The notes beneath the pieces were generated by a model. That model did no database searches. It was not told where the DNA came from and worked only from the letters and a program-made list of their open reading frames with translations. The translations under genes were made by a program, and so were the position numbers. Positions 28,218 through 38,347 of a stretch of DNA of 64,000 nucleotides are shown here, piece after piece. This DNA comes from Acinetobacter sp. ANC 4178. Lineage in GTDB: Bacteria; Pseudomonadota; Gammaproteobacteria; Pseudomonadales; Moraxellaceae. The stretch lies in NCBI RefSeq assembly GCF_004331175.1, contig NZ_SJOD01000001.1, positions 558,001-622,000 on the forward strand, in the 5' to 3' direction. The number at the start of each line of letters is the position of its first letter. The stretch's first letter is position 1.

Positions 28218-30101
28218 TCAGAAGAATCGAACATAACCCAAGCTCAGCTTGTTCCAATCTTTTTCATCTTGATATTGATACTCCCACCCCACGCGTAATG
28301 CATTCTGCGCATTCAATGCATACTGCATTTGCGAATTCAATCTGATTTGCCATTGATTCGAATCTTCCCAATATGGCAACTCAACTTGCACGATAGAATT
28401 AATATGATCTGTCCAAATATTCTGGCAACCTACTGTTGGTCCCATCCCCAATCGCCAACCTTTCTCTAACGATTTTCCACCTTGAAGATAGGTTTGCATT
28501 TGCGCATAACATAGATTCTCTCGTTTTGAATCTGCATAGCTATAACCCATCTGCATTTTTAAACTAGCAACACCATGTTGATTCTGCTCGCTAAAATGCC
28601 CTGAAGAATCCGTTGCTTCTTGTTGCCAACCTAGATTGAACCCCCATGTTAACGGCGTTTTAAATGCTGTAATCGGGTTATAAGAATTTACCGTCAGAAA
28701 GTCAAAATGTTCTAACTTTAATTCATCCTCACGGAATTGAAGAGAACCATCCCAGAATAGCAATTGTGTTCCAACACGGTATCCACCTTGTGGATCAATC
28801 AAATCATGATAGGCTTGACGGTGTCCCAACTCAATAAATTCATCGCCTTGAACAGTTCCCGCTTTTACCGAAAAATTTCGAGCATCATGAGATTGTGTCG
28901 GATCAATACGTGGTCGTTCAGGTTCTTTACGTTGCCTCTCTAAATCGATTGTACTGCGTAAAATGAGTAATTCACGAAGATTAGGCTGTGCAAAGGCAAC
29001 ATCCACTTTACGTGCGACCAATTGCAAATACAGATCGTCATAGGCCATTTCTAAAATTTTGGCACGATCTTCCGCAGAATAAGCCGCCAAAATTTCCAGT
29101 CTTTGTTTTTGCTCGGCAAAGGCAACCTGATGTGCTGTTTTGGCCAAACTTTGCCCATGCTGTTTGGCTTGTGCCAATAATTGGGTTTCTAAAGCTGGAC
29201 GATAAACTGTTTCACGAACAATCCCTTGTTGATCAATGGCCTTAATGGTCTGCATTGGAATGGCAGCCACTTTAAACTGTTGACTTAAATTGAGTTCGGG
29301 ACGGACTAAATCAATTAATCCTAATAGGCGATAAGCACAGTTATCACTGACAAAATAATAGGGAAAAGTCACATGTTGCATTTCCCAGATATGCTGAACC
29401 AAAAAGCGAGTTTCTTCTGGGTTTAAATTGAGTTCATATTCCCACAAGTCTCGACTTTCTAAGTCACCATATTCTTTTACCTTACGATAATATGGCATTA
29501 AAGAGTATTCGCCAGGATATTGTCCTGTTAAACCTTTCCAAGCAAAAGACCAACCATCAGCGCTTGCGACCGTGGCTGCATAGTTCACCGCATAGGAAAC
29601 CAAGTTTAATTGCTTCTGATCTTTGGGGTCTAAACGCAATAGAGTATGCCCAAACATCGAACTCGGATTCCCCATAAAGTCCGTTGCATAAATTAAAGTG
29701 GCTTTATAGGGTTTGATTTCACCAAGCCATTTGTCTAATTCAGGGCATTCAACGTGTGGTAAATCTGCCGTGGCAATATTCAGTTGCTGAATTAACCATT
29801 GGCTACGTGCTGGAAATCGGCAGCGAACGGATTGATTCGGAGCTGCGGATAAGAACAATGCTTCGATATTGGCATTTAATTCATTTTGTAAATGTGTACG
29901 TCCTTCTGGGCTAAGAAAATAGCCTGTATAGTGAACTGCACTCTGCCCTTTGGAGTCGGCATACATTAATCGTTGCCAGGTTGTCTCTTGCACAAGGTGT
30001 TTCTGAGTTGCCATTTGAACATAGTGCATGGACGTTGTTGGTTCAGCGGCATACGCCAAACTAGAACCGAATAAAGCTGTAAATAATGCAATCTTTTTCA
30101 T
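28218..30101 (-). CDS. DUF4105 (Lnb N-terminal-like) protein with C-terminal barrel-like region
   Basis: A 627-residue exported protein with signal peptide MKKIALFTALFGSSLAYA. The DUF4105 domain, related to the periplasmic domain of lipoprotein N-acyltransferase Lnb, lies at about 130-290 and contains the FMGNPSSMFGHTLLRLD and FVSDNCAYRLL segments (His and Cys that could form a thiol active site). A helical linker follows. The last 250 residues are alternating strands ending in YVRFF, a terminal Phe as in outer-membrane barrels. Function in lipoprotein or envelope modification is inference. A DUF3015 gene lies upstream, with a terminator between. Confidence 0.82.
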   Translation of the reverse strand: MKKIALFTALFGSSLAYAAEPTTSMHYVQMATQKHLVQETTWQRLMYADSKGQSAVHYTGYFLSPEGRTHLQNELNANIEALFLSAAPNQSVRCRFPARSQWLIQQLNIATADLPHVECPELDKWLGEIKPYKATLIYATDFMGNPSSMFGHTLLRLDPKDQKQLNLVSYAVNYAATVASADGWSFAWKGLTGQYPGEYSLMPYYRKVKEYGDLESRDLWEYELNLNPEETRFLVQHIWEMQHVTFPYYFVSDNCAYRLLGLIDLVRPELNLSQQFKVAAIPMQTIKAIDQQGIVRETVYRPALETQLLAQAKQHGQSLAKTAHQVAFAEQKQRLEILAAYSAEDRAKILEMAYDDLYLQLVARKVDVAFAQPNLRELLILRSTIDLERQRKEPERPRIDPTQSHDARNFSVKAGTVQGDEFIELGHRQAYHDLIDPQGGYRVGTQLLFWDGSLQFREDELKLEHFDFLTVNSYNPITAFKTPLTWGFNLGWQQEATDSSGHFSEQNQHGVASLKMQMGYSYADSKRENLCYAQMQTYLQGGKSLEKGWRLGMGPTVGCQNIWTDHINSIVQVELPYWEDSNQWQIRLNSQMQYALNAQNALRVGWEYQYQDEKDWNKLSLGYVRFF

Positions 30102-30125
30102 TAAAGTTTAATTTTTTAGATATAA

Positions 30126-30150
30126 AAAACCCTGTCATTGACAGGGTTTT
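30126..30150 (-). terminator. Terminator after the DUF3015 gene
   Basis: AAAACCCTGTCA and TGACAGGGTTTT form a perfect stem with almost no loop. It lies between the DUF3015 stop and the DUF4105 start on the same strand and may attenuate read-through. Confidence 0.75.
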
Positions 30151-30161
30151 ACAACAATCAA

Positions 30162-30632
30162 TTAGACGTAAGCTTTGAGAACTGCGTCTTTTGCCATTAC
30201 AGCTTGTAGAGAGCTTAGAACCTTGTAGGAATCTTTGTTCTCTGTAGAATAAATTTCAGCAAAGTTTTGCTTAGATACGGCAAAGAAACGTGCTTTATCT
30301 TGTGCTTTGATATTCAGCAATTCAGCCAAAACATTCAAACTTTCACCTTGACCCACCGCCATATCACGCGCCAATGCTTCTGCATTTTCATTGGTAAAAG
30401 TGACAGCTTGTGCAGTGACTGTACCCGAACCACTACAACCGAGAGTACCAAAGGTGATACCAAATAATTGGTTGGCAAATAAACCATTTGTTGTAGCGGC
30501 AAGTAACTTCGGCACTTTACCTGATTGACCCGCCCAAATCTCAGAACCAATACCACAACCTGCATCGCTATCTGCAAATGCTGCTGTAGAACCTATTGCC
30601 AATACTGCTGCTAACGCTACTTTTTTTAACAT
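30162..30632 (-). CDS. DUF3015 family exported protein
   Basis: A 156-residue protein with a clear signal peptide (MLKKVALAAVLAIGSTAAFA). The mature DUF3015 region has CGIGSEIWAGQSGKVPKLLA and TFGTLGCSG (two Cys that may form a disulphide). An Ala/Gln-rich helical C-terminus follows. The protein is likely periplasmic or outer-membrane associated. The DUF4105 gene follows on the same strand, and the pairing suggests a shared envelope role. The function is unknown. Confidence 0.85.
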   Translation of the reverse strand: MLKKVALAAVLAIGSTAAFADSDAGCGIGSEIWAGQSGKVPKLLAATTNGLFANQLFGITFGTLGCSGSGTVTAQAVTFTNENAEALARDMAVGQGESLNVLAELLNIKAQDKARFFAVSKQNFAEIYSTENKDSYKVLSSLQAVMAKDAVLKAYV

Positions 30633-30774
30633 CGCACTTCTCCAGAATTATTCTCTGAGTGTTCTAATTATTCACATGTAATGATGGATTACACAAACTT
30701 AGATTATCCGCATATCCCTAATAACGCAAAACAATTTATACTAAAGTTAAAAAATGCAAACTAAACTGTTCATA

Positions 30775-31578
30775 TTAATCATTATTTAGATGCCAATCGC
30801 CATTTGAGCTGCGTATTCCAAGAATTTTCAAGACTAAAACTAAACTTAATAATAACAACAGATACCACGAACCTAACTTCCCCCAACCCACCATATGCCA
30901 AGCTTCGACCTGACTTGGATAAAGCCAAATTTTGTAAAATGTACTCACGTTTTCTGCAAGCCAAATAATAAAAGCCAAGACCGATAAAATGGGCAACATC
31001 GGTAATTGAATGGTGTGATGTTGTAACTCAAAACGAATCTTGGTTTTCCAAAACATCACAATACTCCAGCCAAACAATACATAGCGAATATCTGGAATAA
31101 AGAATTTGCTCATAAAATTCAAATAAGACAACACCGCCAAGGTCAACATATGACTAAATTTGGGCAAAGCCTTAAAAGACACGGTATAAAGCCGTAAAGA
31201 GCGAGCAAAAAAACTTCCCACTGCTGAATACATAAACCCAGCAAATAAAGGAACAGTCCACAGTTTAAAAATTGCAGGTTGTGGATATTGCCATGAAGCA
31301 ATTGCAGGATGCGTAAGAAAAATTTCCATCCCCATTGCCATAATGTGAAATAGGGCAATGACTCGCGCTTCTGCCCAAGATTCTAATTTTAAATATAATA
31401 AGCCGCATTGAATCATTAAGGCATAAAACAACAGGTAGTCATAACGATAAAAACCATAATGTTGTTCATAACCTAATGGAGCTGTAACCACAAAAGCCAA
31501 TAATAAAAGTATTCCAAATAAGGCAGCCGAAGCTGCCTTATAAGAAAACTCAACACAAGATTGAGCAACACGCAACAC
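30775..31578 (-). CDS. DUF817 family integral membrane protein
   Basis: A 267-residue inner-membrane protein with about seven to eight hydrophobic helices. Characteristic polar/aromatic segments are HYGFYRYDYLLFYALMIQ (about 40-57), FHIMAMGMEIFLTHPAIASW and WLAENVSTFYKIWLYPSQ. These match DUF817, a family without assigned activity. It starts 20 bp after the hemE stop on the same strand, so hemE and this gene are probably co-transcribed. A role linked to haem is speculative. Confidence 0.82.
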   Translation of the reverse strand: MLRVAQSCVEFSYKAASAALFGILLLLAFVVTAPLGYEQHYGFYRYDYLLFYALMIQCGLLYLKLESWAEARVIALFHIMAMGMEIFLTHPAIASWQYPQPAIFKLWTVPLFAGFMYSAVGSFFARSLRLYTVSFKALPKFSHMLTLAVLSYLNFMSKFFIPDIRYVLFGWSIVMFWKTKIRFELQHHTIQLPMLPILSVLAFIIWLAENVSTFYKIWLYPSQVEAWHMVGWGKLGSWYLLLLLSLVLVLKILGIRSSNGDWHLNND

Positions 31579-31598
31579 AATAAATACTCAACCTAAAT

Positions 31599-32669
31599 TT
31601 ATAGATATTTGGCGCTATATTCATGTACGGTATCAATGAACACTTTTGGATGATCAGGATTCACCCATTGGGTAATACCATGACCCAAATTCGCAATATA
31701 TCCCGTTTTTTCACCATTGGCATAAGCGTCATCCAACATGGCTTGAGTCGCTTTTTGAATCGTTTGTGAAGAACCATATAATGTTGCTGGATCTAAATTA
31801 CCCTGTAATGCTACGCGACCATTCACGACTTTACGTGCTACAGACAGTGGCGTCGTCCAGTCTAATCCCAGTGCATCTGCACCAGTTGCGACCATTGGTT
31901 CTAACCATTGACCACCACCTTTGGTGAATAAAATCACTGGAATTTTTCGTCCATCTTTTTCACGCTTTAAACCACAAACAATTTTATGCATGTAATTTAA
32001 TGAAAATTCGATGTATTCACGATGCGCTAATGCACCACCCCAACTGTCAAAAATTTGAACAGCTTGTGCACCCGCATCAATTTGCGCATTTAAATAGTCA
32101 ATAACTGCAATAGCTAAACGGTCAAGTAAAGCATGTAAGACTTCTGGCTGCGCGTACATCATGTGCTTGGTATAACGGAAGTCTTTACTAGAACCACCCT
32201 CAACCATATATGTCGCTAACGTCCAAGGGCTTCCAGAAAAACCAATCAGTGGCACTTGACCACCTAAAGCAGAATGAATGGTCGATACCGCATTCATGAC
32301 ATAATCTAAATCAGACTTTGCATTGAATTTCGGCAAATTCATGACATCTTGCTCGGTACGCACAGTTTTATGAAACTTTGGACCTTCGCCTGCTTCAAAA
32401 TACAGGCCTAAACCTAAGGCATCTGGAACGGTCAAAATGTCCGAAAATAAAATTGCAGCATCTAAGTCATAACGACGTAAAGGTTGTAAGGTCACTTCAC
32501 ATGCAAACTCAGTATTTTTACATAAAGAAAGGAAATCACCTGCCTTTGCACGTGTTTCACGATACTCAGGTAAATAGCGCCCTGCCTGACGCATCATCCA
32601 TACAGGTGTAGTATCAACAGGCTCACGCAATAAAGCACGCAGAAAACGATCATTTTTTAAGGTCGCCAT
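31599..32669 (-). CDS. hemE: Uroporphyrinogen decarboxylase
   Basis: Removes four carboxyl groups from uroporphyrinogen III to give coproporphyrinogen III in haem synthesis. A 356-residue TIM-barrel enzyme. It has the N-terminal substrate-binding motif [16 protein letters not shown] (about 22-37), the acidic [12 protein letters not shown] loop with its catalytic Asp, and the [17 protein letters not shown] segment. The length is normal. It is divergent from the L,D-transpeptidase gene, with about 200 bp of promoter region between them. Confidence 0.97.
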   Translation of the reverse strand: MATLKNDRFLRALLREPVDTTPVWMMRQAGRYLPEYRETRAKAGDFLSLCKNTEFACEVTLQPLRRYDLDAAILFSDILTVPDALGLGLYFEAGEGPKFHKTVRTEQDVMNLPKFNAKSDLDYVMNAVSTIHSALGGQVPLIGFSGSPWTLATYMVEGGSSKDFRYTKHMMYAQPEVLHALLDRLAIAVIDYLNAQIDAGAQAVQIFDSWGGALAHREYIEFSLNYMHKIVCGLKREKDGRKIPVILFTKGGGQWLEPMVATGADALGLDWTTPLSVARKVVNGRVALQGNLDPATLYGSSQTIQKATQAMLDDAYANGEKTGYIANLGHGITQWVNPDHPKVFIDTVHEYSAKYL

Positions 32670-32871
32670 TGACTTTCCTAACTTAATTTAATCTTTGCAG
32701 CATCATAACAAAAAGGACTAAATTTTAATAACTTCTCACACGATTAAAATTTAATGTTCTTGTTCGACAAACGTCTATTTACACAAAACAAATACTGCAT
32801 CTGCCATTTTTTTCTGCAATACTTGTGTAGTTTGTCACTTAGTAAATGAATAATTCTTAAGGTTGAATTAC

Positions 32872-34110
32872 ATGTTCGTTCGCACAATACTCGCAATGAG
32901 TTTAGGCTGCCTTTTTGCTGGCACAGCTTTTGCCACAGCTACTACTGCTGAACAACCATTAAAGCCCAAAGTCGTTACCAATACTGCCGTAGAAGACCCA
33001 ATTAATCCTCTTGCTGTAGGCGCAGCATCTTCAGCACAAGATGCACAAATTACGCCTCAAGAACAGCAAGACTTAAATAAAGCGTCACAGACTTTACAAA
33101 ATCTTCAACAATCTGAAGATAACACAGCAGATATTGGAACTGCTCCAGCTAGCGCGGCTGTAGCAACGAGTTCAGCAACAGCACCGACCTCTCCTGCTGC
33201 AAAAGCCTCTTGGACACTTGATGGTCTGAATAATGCATCTTGGTTTGACAATATTGGTAAAGGTCAATTCCCTGTATATGCACGAACTCAAGTCATGTTG
33301 AATAACGCACATGCTTCGCCTGGGGCTATTGATGGTGCTAGCGGTAAAAATACGTTAAAAGCACTGGCTACTTTTCAGCAAATGAATGGTTTGCAGCCTA
33401 CAGGGACTTTAACCAAAGAAACTTGGGATGCATTGATCGCGAAGCAAAGCAACCGACCAGCATTTGTAGAATACACCATTACTGATGCCGATCTTCAAGG
33501 TCCATACGCAGCTTCAATTCCCCACGACTATGCATTACAAGCCAAAATGAAAGGTTTGTACTACACACGTGTGACTGAAATGTTGGGTGAAAAGTTCCAT
33601 ATGGACGAAGATTTCTTAAAGAAACTTAATCCAAAAGCAACATTCAAGAAAGCTGGCGAAAAGATTATTGTGACCAATATTCGCAATGAACTGCCAGAAG
33701 ACATTCATTTAATTGTCGCGCATAAAGGTGCAAAACAACTGTATCTATTCAATAGCCGCAACCAAATGATTGCTTCTTTCCCTGCGACCATTGGTAGCGC
33801 GGATACCCCATCCCCTGAAGGGACTTATAAAGTAACTGGTGTAGCGCAAAATCCTTGGTATAGCTACTCACCAAGCAACTTTATTCAAGGTAAAAATTTA
33901 AAGCCACTTTCTTTGCCACCTGGTCCAAACGCTCCAGTCGGTAACATTTGGATTGGTTTAAGCAAAAAATCATTTGGTATTCACGGCACACCAAATCCAT
34001 CTGCAATTTCAAAAACTGCATCACATGGCTGTATCCGTTTAACCAACTGGGATGCCAACGACCTCGGTAAAAAAGTTCGTTCTGGCGTGACTGTAAAATT
34101 CCTGAATTAA
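32872..34110 (+). CDS. L,D-transpeptidase (YkuD) with peptidoglycan-binding domain
   Basis: A 412-residue periplasmic enzyme that forms 3-3 peptide cross-links or edits peptidoglycan stems. A signal peptide (MFVRTILAMSLGCLFAGTAFA) is followed by a low-complexity Ala/Thr/Ser/Gln region. A PG_binding_1 domain (about 140-185) and a YkuD catalytic domain (about 280-412) come next. The active-site signature is FGIHGTPNPSAI then SHGCIRLTN, with Cys nucleophile. ATG at 32872 with AAGGTTG upstream is preferred over the in-frame TTG at 32863. It resembles the Acinetobacter LdtJ type, but I do not assign the symbol. Confidence 0.92.
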   Translation: MFVRTILAMSLGCLFAGTAFATATTAEQPLKPKVVTNTAVEDPINPLAVGAASSAQDAQITPQEQQDLNKASQTLQNLQQSEDNTADIGTAPASAAVATSSATAPTSPAAKASWTLDGLNNASWFDNIGKGQFPVYARTQVMLNNAHASPGAIDGASGKNTLKALATFQQMNGLQPTGTLTKETWDALIAKQSNRPAFVEYTITDADLQGPYAASIPHDYALQAKMKGLYYTRVTEMLGEKFHMDEDFLKKLNPKATFKKAGEKIIVTNIRNELPEDIHLIVAHKGAKQLYLFNSRNQMIASFPATIGSADTPSPEGTYKVTGVAQNPWYSYSPSNFIQGKNLKPLSLPPGPNAPVGNIWIGLSKKSFGIHGTPNPSAISKTASHGCIRLTNWDANDLGKKVRSGVTVKFLN

Positions 34111-34127
34111 TTCTTGCAATTAGCCCG

Positions 34128-34157
34128 AAATAGCCTGCACTTGCAGGCTATTTTTTT
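34128..34157 (+). terminator. Terminator of the L,D-transpeptidase gene
   Basis: AAATAGCCTGCA pairs with TGCAGGCTATTT and is followed by a run of Ts. The stem core is the same as in the terminator at 19492. Confidence 0.85.
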
Positions 34158-34282
34158 AAGTTGAAGTTCTAATGGTATTTTTGTTGCAAAAATAGAATGA
34201 ACTGTCGCTTATATAAGATTTAAACCACATAATCGAAACGCTATGATGAGTCCATGAACAAATTAAAAATAGGATAACGATT

Positions 34283-34972
34283 ATGCAAAGTTATTTACAT
34301 CGTAGTGAAAATCGCGGTCACGTCAAAGCAGGATGGCTCGAATCAAAACATAGTTTTTCTTTTGGCAGTTGGTATGATCCTAAATATATGGGAGTAAGCG
34401 TATTACGTGTCATTAACGATGACATCATTGCTGCCCATAATGGTTTTGGCACACACCCACACGACAATATGGAAATTTTGACCTGTGTACTTGAAGGGAC
34501 TATTTCTCATAAAGACAGCATGGGCAATGGGCGCCATATCTCTGCGGGTGAATGGCAGCTCATGAGTGCAGGTACAGGTGTGCAACATATCGAAATGAAT
34601 CAGGGTGATGTTCCTGTACATCTACTGCAAATTTGGATCCATCCTAATGTACGTGATGCTGAACCTAATTATCAACAAATTCAATGTGATCCAAAATTAC
34701 AGCCGAATCAATGGCATGTCATTGCAGGCCCAAATAGTGATGCTGCTATGCAGATCCGCCAGCAGGCCGAGGTCAAAACGGCCTTTATACAAGCAGCGCA
34801 TAATTTAGTCGTCAAAACGACGCAGAAACTCAATTATGTTCATGTGATTTCTGGCGAGCTTGAAATTGCGGGTGAGAAATTGAAAGCTGGTGATGCATTA
34901 GCATTTGCTGAAGAAGCTGAAATTAAAGCTTTGACAGACAGTCAATTGATTTGGTTTGATTTACCAGTTTAA
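34283..34972 (+). CDS. Pirin family protein
   Basis: A 229-residue bicupin. The N-terminal cupin carries the metal ligands in GFGTHPHDNMEILTCVLEG (His, His, Glu) and the later MSAGTGVQHIEMN (His). The family opening FGSWYDPKYMGVSVLRVINDD is present. Bacterial pirins of this group, such as E. coli YhhW, oxidise quercetin in vitro or have regulatory roles. The ATG lies 9 nt after AGGATAACG. It is monocistronic and ends near the 46-bp palindrome at 35058-35103. Confidence 0.93.
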   Translation: MQSYLHRSENRGHVKAGWLESKHSFSFGSWYDPKYMGVSVLRVINDDIIAAHNGFGTHPHDNMEILTCVLEGTISHKDSMGNGRHISAGEWQLMSAGTGVQHIEMNQGDVPVHLLQIWIHPNVRDAEPNYQQIQCDPKLQPNQWHVIAGPNSDAAMQIRQQAEVKTAFIQAAHNLVVKTTQKLNYVHVISGELEIAGEKLKAGDALAFAEEAEIKALTDSQLIWFDLPV

Positions 34973-35057
34973 TCAGTACATCCAATCTAAGCATTGAATT
35001 TACTTAGCCATGTATTTGCATGTTCTGACCTTGTCACATGCAACGTATATTGATAGT

Positions 35058-35103
35058 AAGAGCATAAAAAAACCTCACAATTGTGAGGTTTTTTTATGCT
35101 CTT
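35058..35103. terminator. 46-bp perfect palindrome, bidirectional terminator
   Basis: Two 23-bp arms (left arm begins AAGAGCATAAAAAAACCTC) are exact reverse complements with no spacer at all. Each strand presents a GC-containing stem followed by seven Ts. It sits between the convergent pirin and Wzi-family genes, only 6 bp from the latter's stop. Confidence 0.9.
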
Positions 35104-35109
35104 CGGAAA

Positions 35110-36552
35110 TTAATAGCCCCATGCTTTCGGATCTAATGGCAAATCCACAGCGACTGAAAGCCCTGTATCATTACCATGCACATCTGAATCACTCACCCAA
35201 CCATTTAATTTCAAAGGAACATCTGGGCGTAGATAATGTGACCATGTTAAATCGAATGCTTTCACTTCATCTTTTTCTGGGAATGCCTGATTAATATCCA
35301 GATTAGACTGATTCACTTTAGCCACTAAAACACGTCCAGAAACACGGTTCATCGGGTCAAGACGAATATTACCGCCGACTGAATACATTTCACCATCACC
35401 GCCCATTGCATGGCCTAATGGGAAACCATGTTGGTAATAACCATCTTTATATACATAGTGATTATATGAAATACCTTTCACATCACCATTGGTACGGGTG
35501 TCCGCCCACTCTGTATACAATTGGAATGGCATATTTTTAACGCTTGAAGAGTAATCTACACCAGCTAAATACATTTTTTTAGATGGAAGCAACCCAGCCT
35601 CATCTTCACCCACATACTGACCATAAACGCTCAGTGGTGTATTCAACCATTGGTTTAGATTTAAACGCGCATCAAAACCCGCAAGTTGGTTTGACTTATC
35701 ATCATCCGAGTTATAGAAATTATCATTCCCTTTAATCGCATTCCATAATGAATCCCAACTTTCCGAACGCCCATCACCACCCCATTGAATCATGCGTGAC
35801 GCACCCAATTCCAAATACGGTAAAGGCTGAGCAGTTAAACGTAAGCCAATCAGTTTGGTGTCTGGAATAGCATCATAATCTGCGAGTTGACCTGCAAAGG
35901 CTTGATATTGCCAAGGTCCAATCCATGATAACCATTTCGTTTCAAATGCACTTTGGTCAGCACGCTGCATAGTCAAACCATAAACTGGACGGCTTGCATC
36001 ACCACGGATTAAGCTACCATCATGTCCTGGCCCCCAATACGTTGGCATTTGACCAGCAATCAACCACTGGTTCCACAGTTTACCCGCCAAATATGATCCT
36101 TCAACATTTACATATTCCCCGTTATCGATCATCGGGTCATGTTCAACATTTATTTTTAATTTGGCATCCCAATTTTCGCTGCCTGCATTTAATTCTAATG
36201 CGCCCACATATTGAGATTTGTTGCTTTCAGCGAAGGCCTGTGGAAATTGTTTTTCATCAGTTGCAGCGTAAAGACTCACTTTCGCCATCTGATTGTCCGC
36301 TTTAAGACTGGCTAGAACAGAGTCAACTACTTTTTGTTGTTCTGGTTGACTGATGCGTGCTTTGGATAACGCACGTTGAATTTCATCCCCACTCATTGGC
36401 CATGTTGATGTACTGATTTGAATGACGCCTTGTTGATTTAACCAATTCAAATCCGAACGTAAATCTTGATTATTCACGACAATCCCTTGCGCAAAACCCG
36501 ATGACACTGACACCACCAACAACGCCGAAACTAAAGATCTTTTTAAAAACAT
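35110..36552 (-). CDS. Capsule assembly Wzi family outer-membrane protein
   Basis: A 480-residue protein with signal peptide MFLKRSLVSALLVVSVSSGFA. An N-terminal helical region (LRSDLNWLNQQGVIQISTSTWPMSGDEIQRAL) is followed by a large beta-barrel with aromatic-rich strands. Landmarks include AGQMPTYWGPGHDGSLI and LTWSHYLRPDVPLKLNGW. Wzi proteins anchor capsular polysaccharide to the outer membrane, and relatives occur in strains without a neighbouring capsule locus, as here. No other capsule gene is adjacent. The exact ligand is unproven. Confidence 0.88.
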   Translation of the reverse strand: MFLKRSLVSALLVVSVSSGFAQGIVVNNQDLRSDLNWLNQQGVIQISTSTWPMSGDEIQRALSKARISQPEQQKVVDSVLASLKADNQMAKVSLYAATDEKQFPQAFAESNKSQYVGALELNAGSENWDAKLKINVEHDPMIDNGEYVNVEGSYLAGKLWNQWLIAGQMPTYWGPGHDGSLIRGDASRPVYGLTMQRADQSAFETKWLSWIGPWQYQAFAGQLADYDAIPDTKLIGLRLTAQPLPYLELGASRMIQWGGDGRSESWDSLWNAIKGNDNFYNSDDDKSNQLAGFDARLNLNQWLNTPLSVYGQYVGEDEAGLLPSKKMYLAGVDYSSSVKNMPFQLYTEWADTRTNGDVKGISYNHYVYKDGYYQHGFPLGHAMGGDGEMYSVGGNIRLDPMNRVSGRVLVAKVNQSNLDINQAFPEKDEVKAFDLTWSHYLRPDVPLKLNGWVSDSDVHGNDTGLSVAVDLPLDPKAWGY

Positions 36553-36650
36553 TATCGTGACTTTCTCGTTACTTAATTCTGCCGACTACCATATTTTCTT
36601 TGATTAGAGATTGCAACCTGAGTATTGATTTTTGTTGTAAATCAGCAACA

Positions 36651-36678
36651 AAAAAACCCGCCGAAGCGGGTTTTTTTT
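36651..36678. terminator. Terminator of lysS
   Basis: AAAAAACCCGC and GCGGGTTTTTT pair across a 4-nt loop. It lies between the lysS stop and the Wzi-family promoter, both on the minus strand. Confidence 0.85.
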
Positions 36679-36692
36679 ATTGCATACAAACC

Positions 36693-38219
36693 TTAGTCTT
36701 TACGGCGCATGTGTGGGAATAAAATCACATCACGGATACTTGGCGCATCAGCAAAGAGCATAACTAAACGGTCAATACCAATACCTTCACCCGCAGTTGG
36801 AGGTAAACCATATTCAAGTGCTTCAACAAACTCAGCATCATAGTGCATTGCTTCGTCATCACCCGCATCTTTCTCTGCAACTTGTGCTTGGAAACGTTCA
36901 GCTTGATCAATTGGGTCATTTAACTCAGAGAAACCATTTGCCAATTCACGACCACCGATAAAGAATTCGAAACGGTCAGTAATATGCGGATTATCATCAT
37001 TACGACGTGCTAATGGTGAAGTTTCAGCAGGATATTCAGTAATAAAGGTTGGTTGACGTAATTTAGTTTCAACCGTTTCTTCAAACACGATCGTTTGAAG
37101 CTTACCCAAACCAAAACCTGGCTTCACTTGTTCCTTTAACACTTCTTTGGTGAACTTTGCCAAAAACTCACGGTCATTGACATTTTCAGGGGTAAAGTCT
37201 GGGTTGTTTTCCAAGATCGCATCAAACATTGAAATTTTCTTGAACGGCCCTTTGAAGCTAAACACTTCGCCTTGGTAAGGCACATCTGTGCTGCCCAAAA
37301 TATCCAAAGCTAATTTTTCCAGCATATTTTCAGTCAAAGCCATTAAATCTTTGTAATCTGCATAGGCTTGGTAGAATTCAATCATGGTAAATTCAGGGTT
37401 ATGACGTGTTGATACCCCTTCATTACGGAAGTTACGGTTAATCTCAAACACTCGTTCAAAACCACCAACCACCAAACGTTTTAAATAAAGTTCAGGCGCA
37501 ATACGCAAGAACAAAGGCATATCTAAAGCATTATGATGCGTTTCAAATGGACGCGCAGATGCACCACCTGGAATTACATGCATCATTGGTGTTTCAACTT
37601 CCATGAAACGTTCGTTGTTCAAGAATGCACGGATTCCTGCAACAACTTTGGCACGAATTTCAAACGTCTTACGTGTTTCTTCATTTACAATCAGGTCAAG
37701 ATAACGCTTACGGTATTTCGCTTCCGTATCGGTTAAACCATGAAATTTATCTGGAAGTGGGCGAAGTGATTTAGTTAAAAGCTCAAAATGTTCGATGTGA
37801 ACATATAAATCGCCTTTACCCGAACGACCGATATAACCTTCTACCGCAATAATATCGCCAAGATCTAAGCTCTTGATGGTTTCTAAAGTTTCAGGTGTTA
37901 ATTCCTTACGCGCAACATAAAGCTGAATACGGCCTGTCATATCTTGAATCACAATGAATGATCCACGATTTAACATGACACGACCCGCAACTTTCACATA
38001 AACGTGTTCAGCCGCTTCAATCTGCTCTTTCGATTGATCTTGAAATTGTTCTTGTAAATCTTGTGCATAATGTTCGCGCTTGAATGAGTTCGGCCATGGG
38101 CTAACGCCCGTTTGTTTGGCTTGCTCTTCAATTTGCTTCAACTTGGCATGACGCTGTGCAATTAAATCGTTTTCGGAAATAGGTTGTTCAGAAGTCGATT
38201 GAGCGTTGTTTTGCGTCAT
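36693..38219 (-). CDS. lysS: Lysyl-tRNA synthetase, class II
   Basis: Charges tRNA-Lys. A 508-residue class II synthetase with an N-terminal OB-fold anticodon-binding domain (about 65-170, [18 protein letters not shown]). Motif 2 is [20 protein letters not shown] and motif 3 is [13 protein letters not shown], ending in [13 protein letters not shown]. The first 40 residues are charged and helical. The gene is monocistronic with its own terminator. The length is typical (E. coli 505). Confidence 0.98.
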   Translation of the reverse strand: MTQNNAQSTSEQPISENDLIAQRHAKLKQIEEQAKQTGVSPWPNSFKREHYAQDLQEQFQDQSKEQIEAAEHVYVKVAGRVMLNRGSFIVIQDMTGRIQLYVARKELTPETLETIKSLDLGDIIAVEGYIGRSGKGDLYVHIEHFELLTKSLRPLPDKFHGLTDTEAKYRKRYLDLIVNEETRKTFEIRAKVVAGIRAFLNNERFMEVETPMMHVIPGGASARPFETHHNALDMPLFLRIAPELYLKRLVVGGFERVFEINRNFRNEGVSTRHNPEFTMIEFYQAYADYKDLMALTENMLEKLALDILGSTDVPYQGEVFSFKGPFKKISMFDAILENNPDFTPENVNDREFLAKFTKEVLKEQVKPGFGLGKLQTIVFEETVETKLRQPTFITEYPAETSPLARRNDDNPHITDRFEFFIGGRELANGFSELNDPIDQAERFQAQVAEKDAGDDEAMHYDAEFVEALEYGLPPTAGEGIGIDRLVMLFADAPSIRDVILFPHMRRKD

Positions 38220-38347
38220 CTCTGCCTCGTAAAAATACTAAAAAATGAAGTGCTATAGCATAGCAGATTCCTTCATGATTTCGTATGATTTCTCTTAAAC
38301 AAAATAATGACTTTGAATTTAACTTTCTTTTCTACAACTTTATTATT

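Noticed and set aside
35010-35294. Plus-strand open frame over the end of the Wzi-family gene
   Set aside because: It reads through the 46-bp palindrome and antisense to a well-supported barrel protein.
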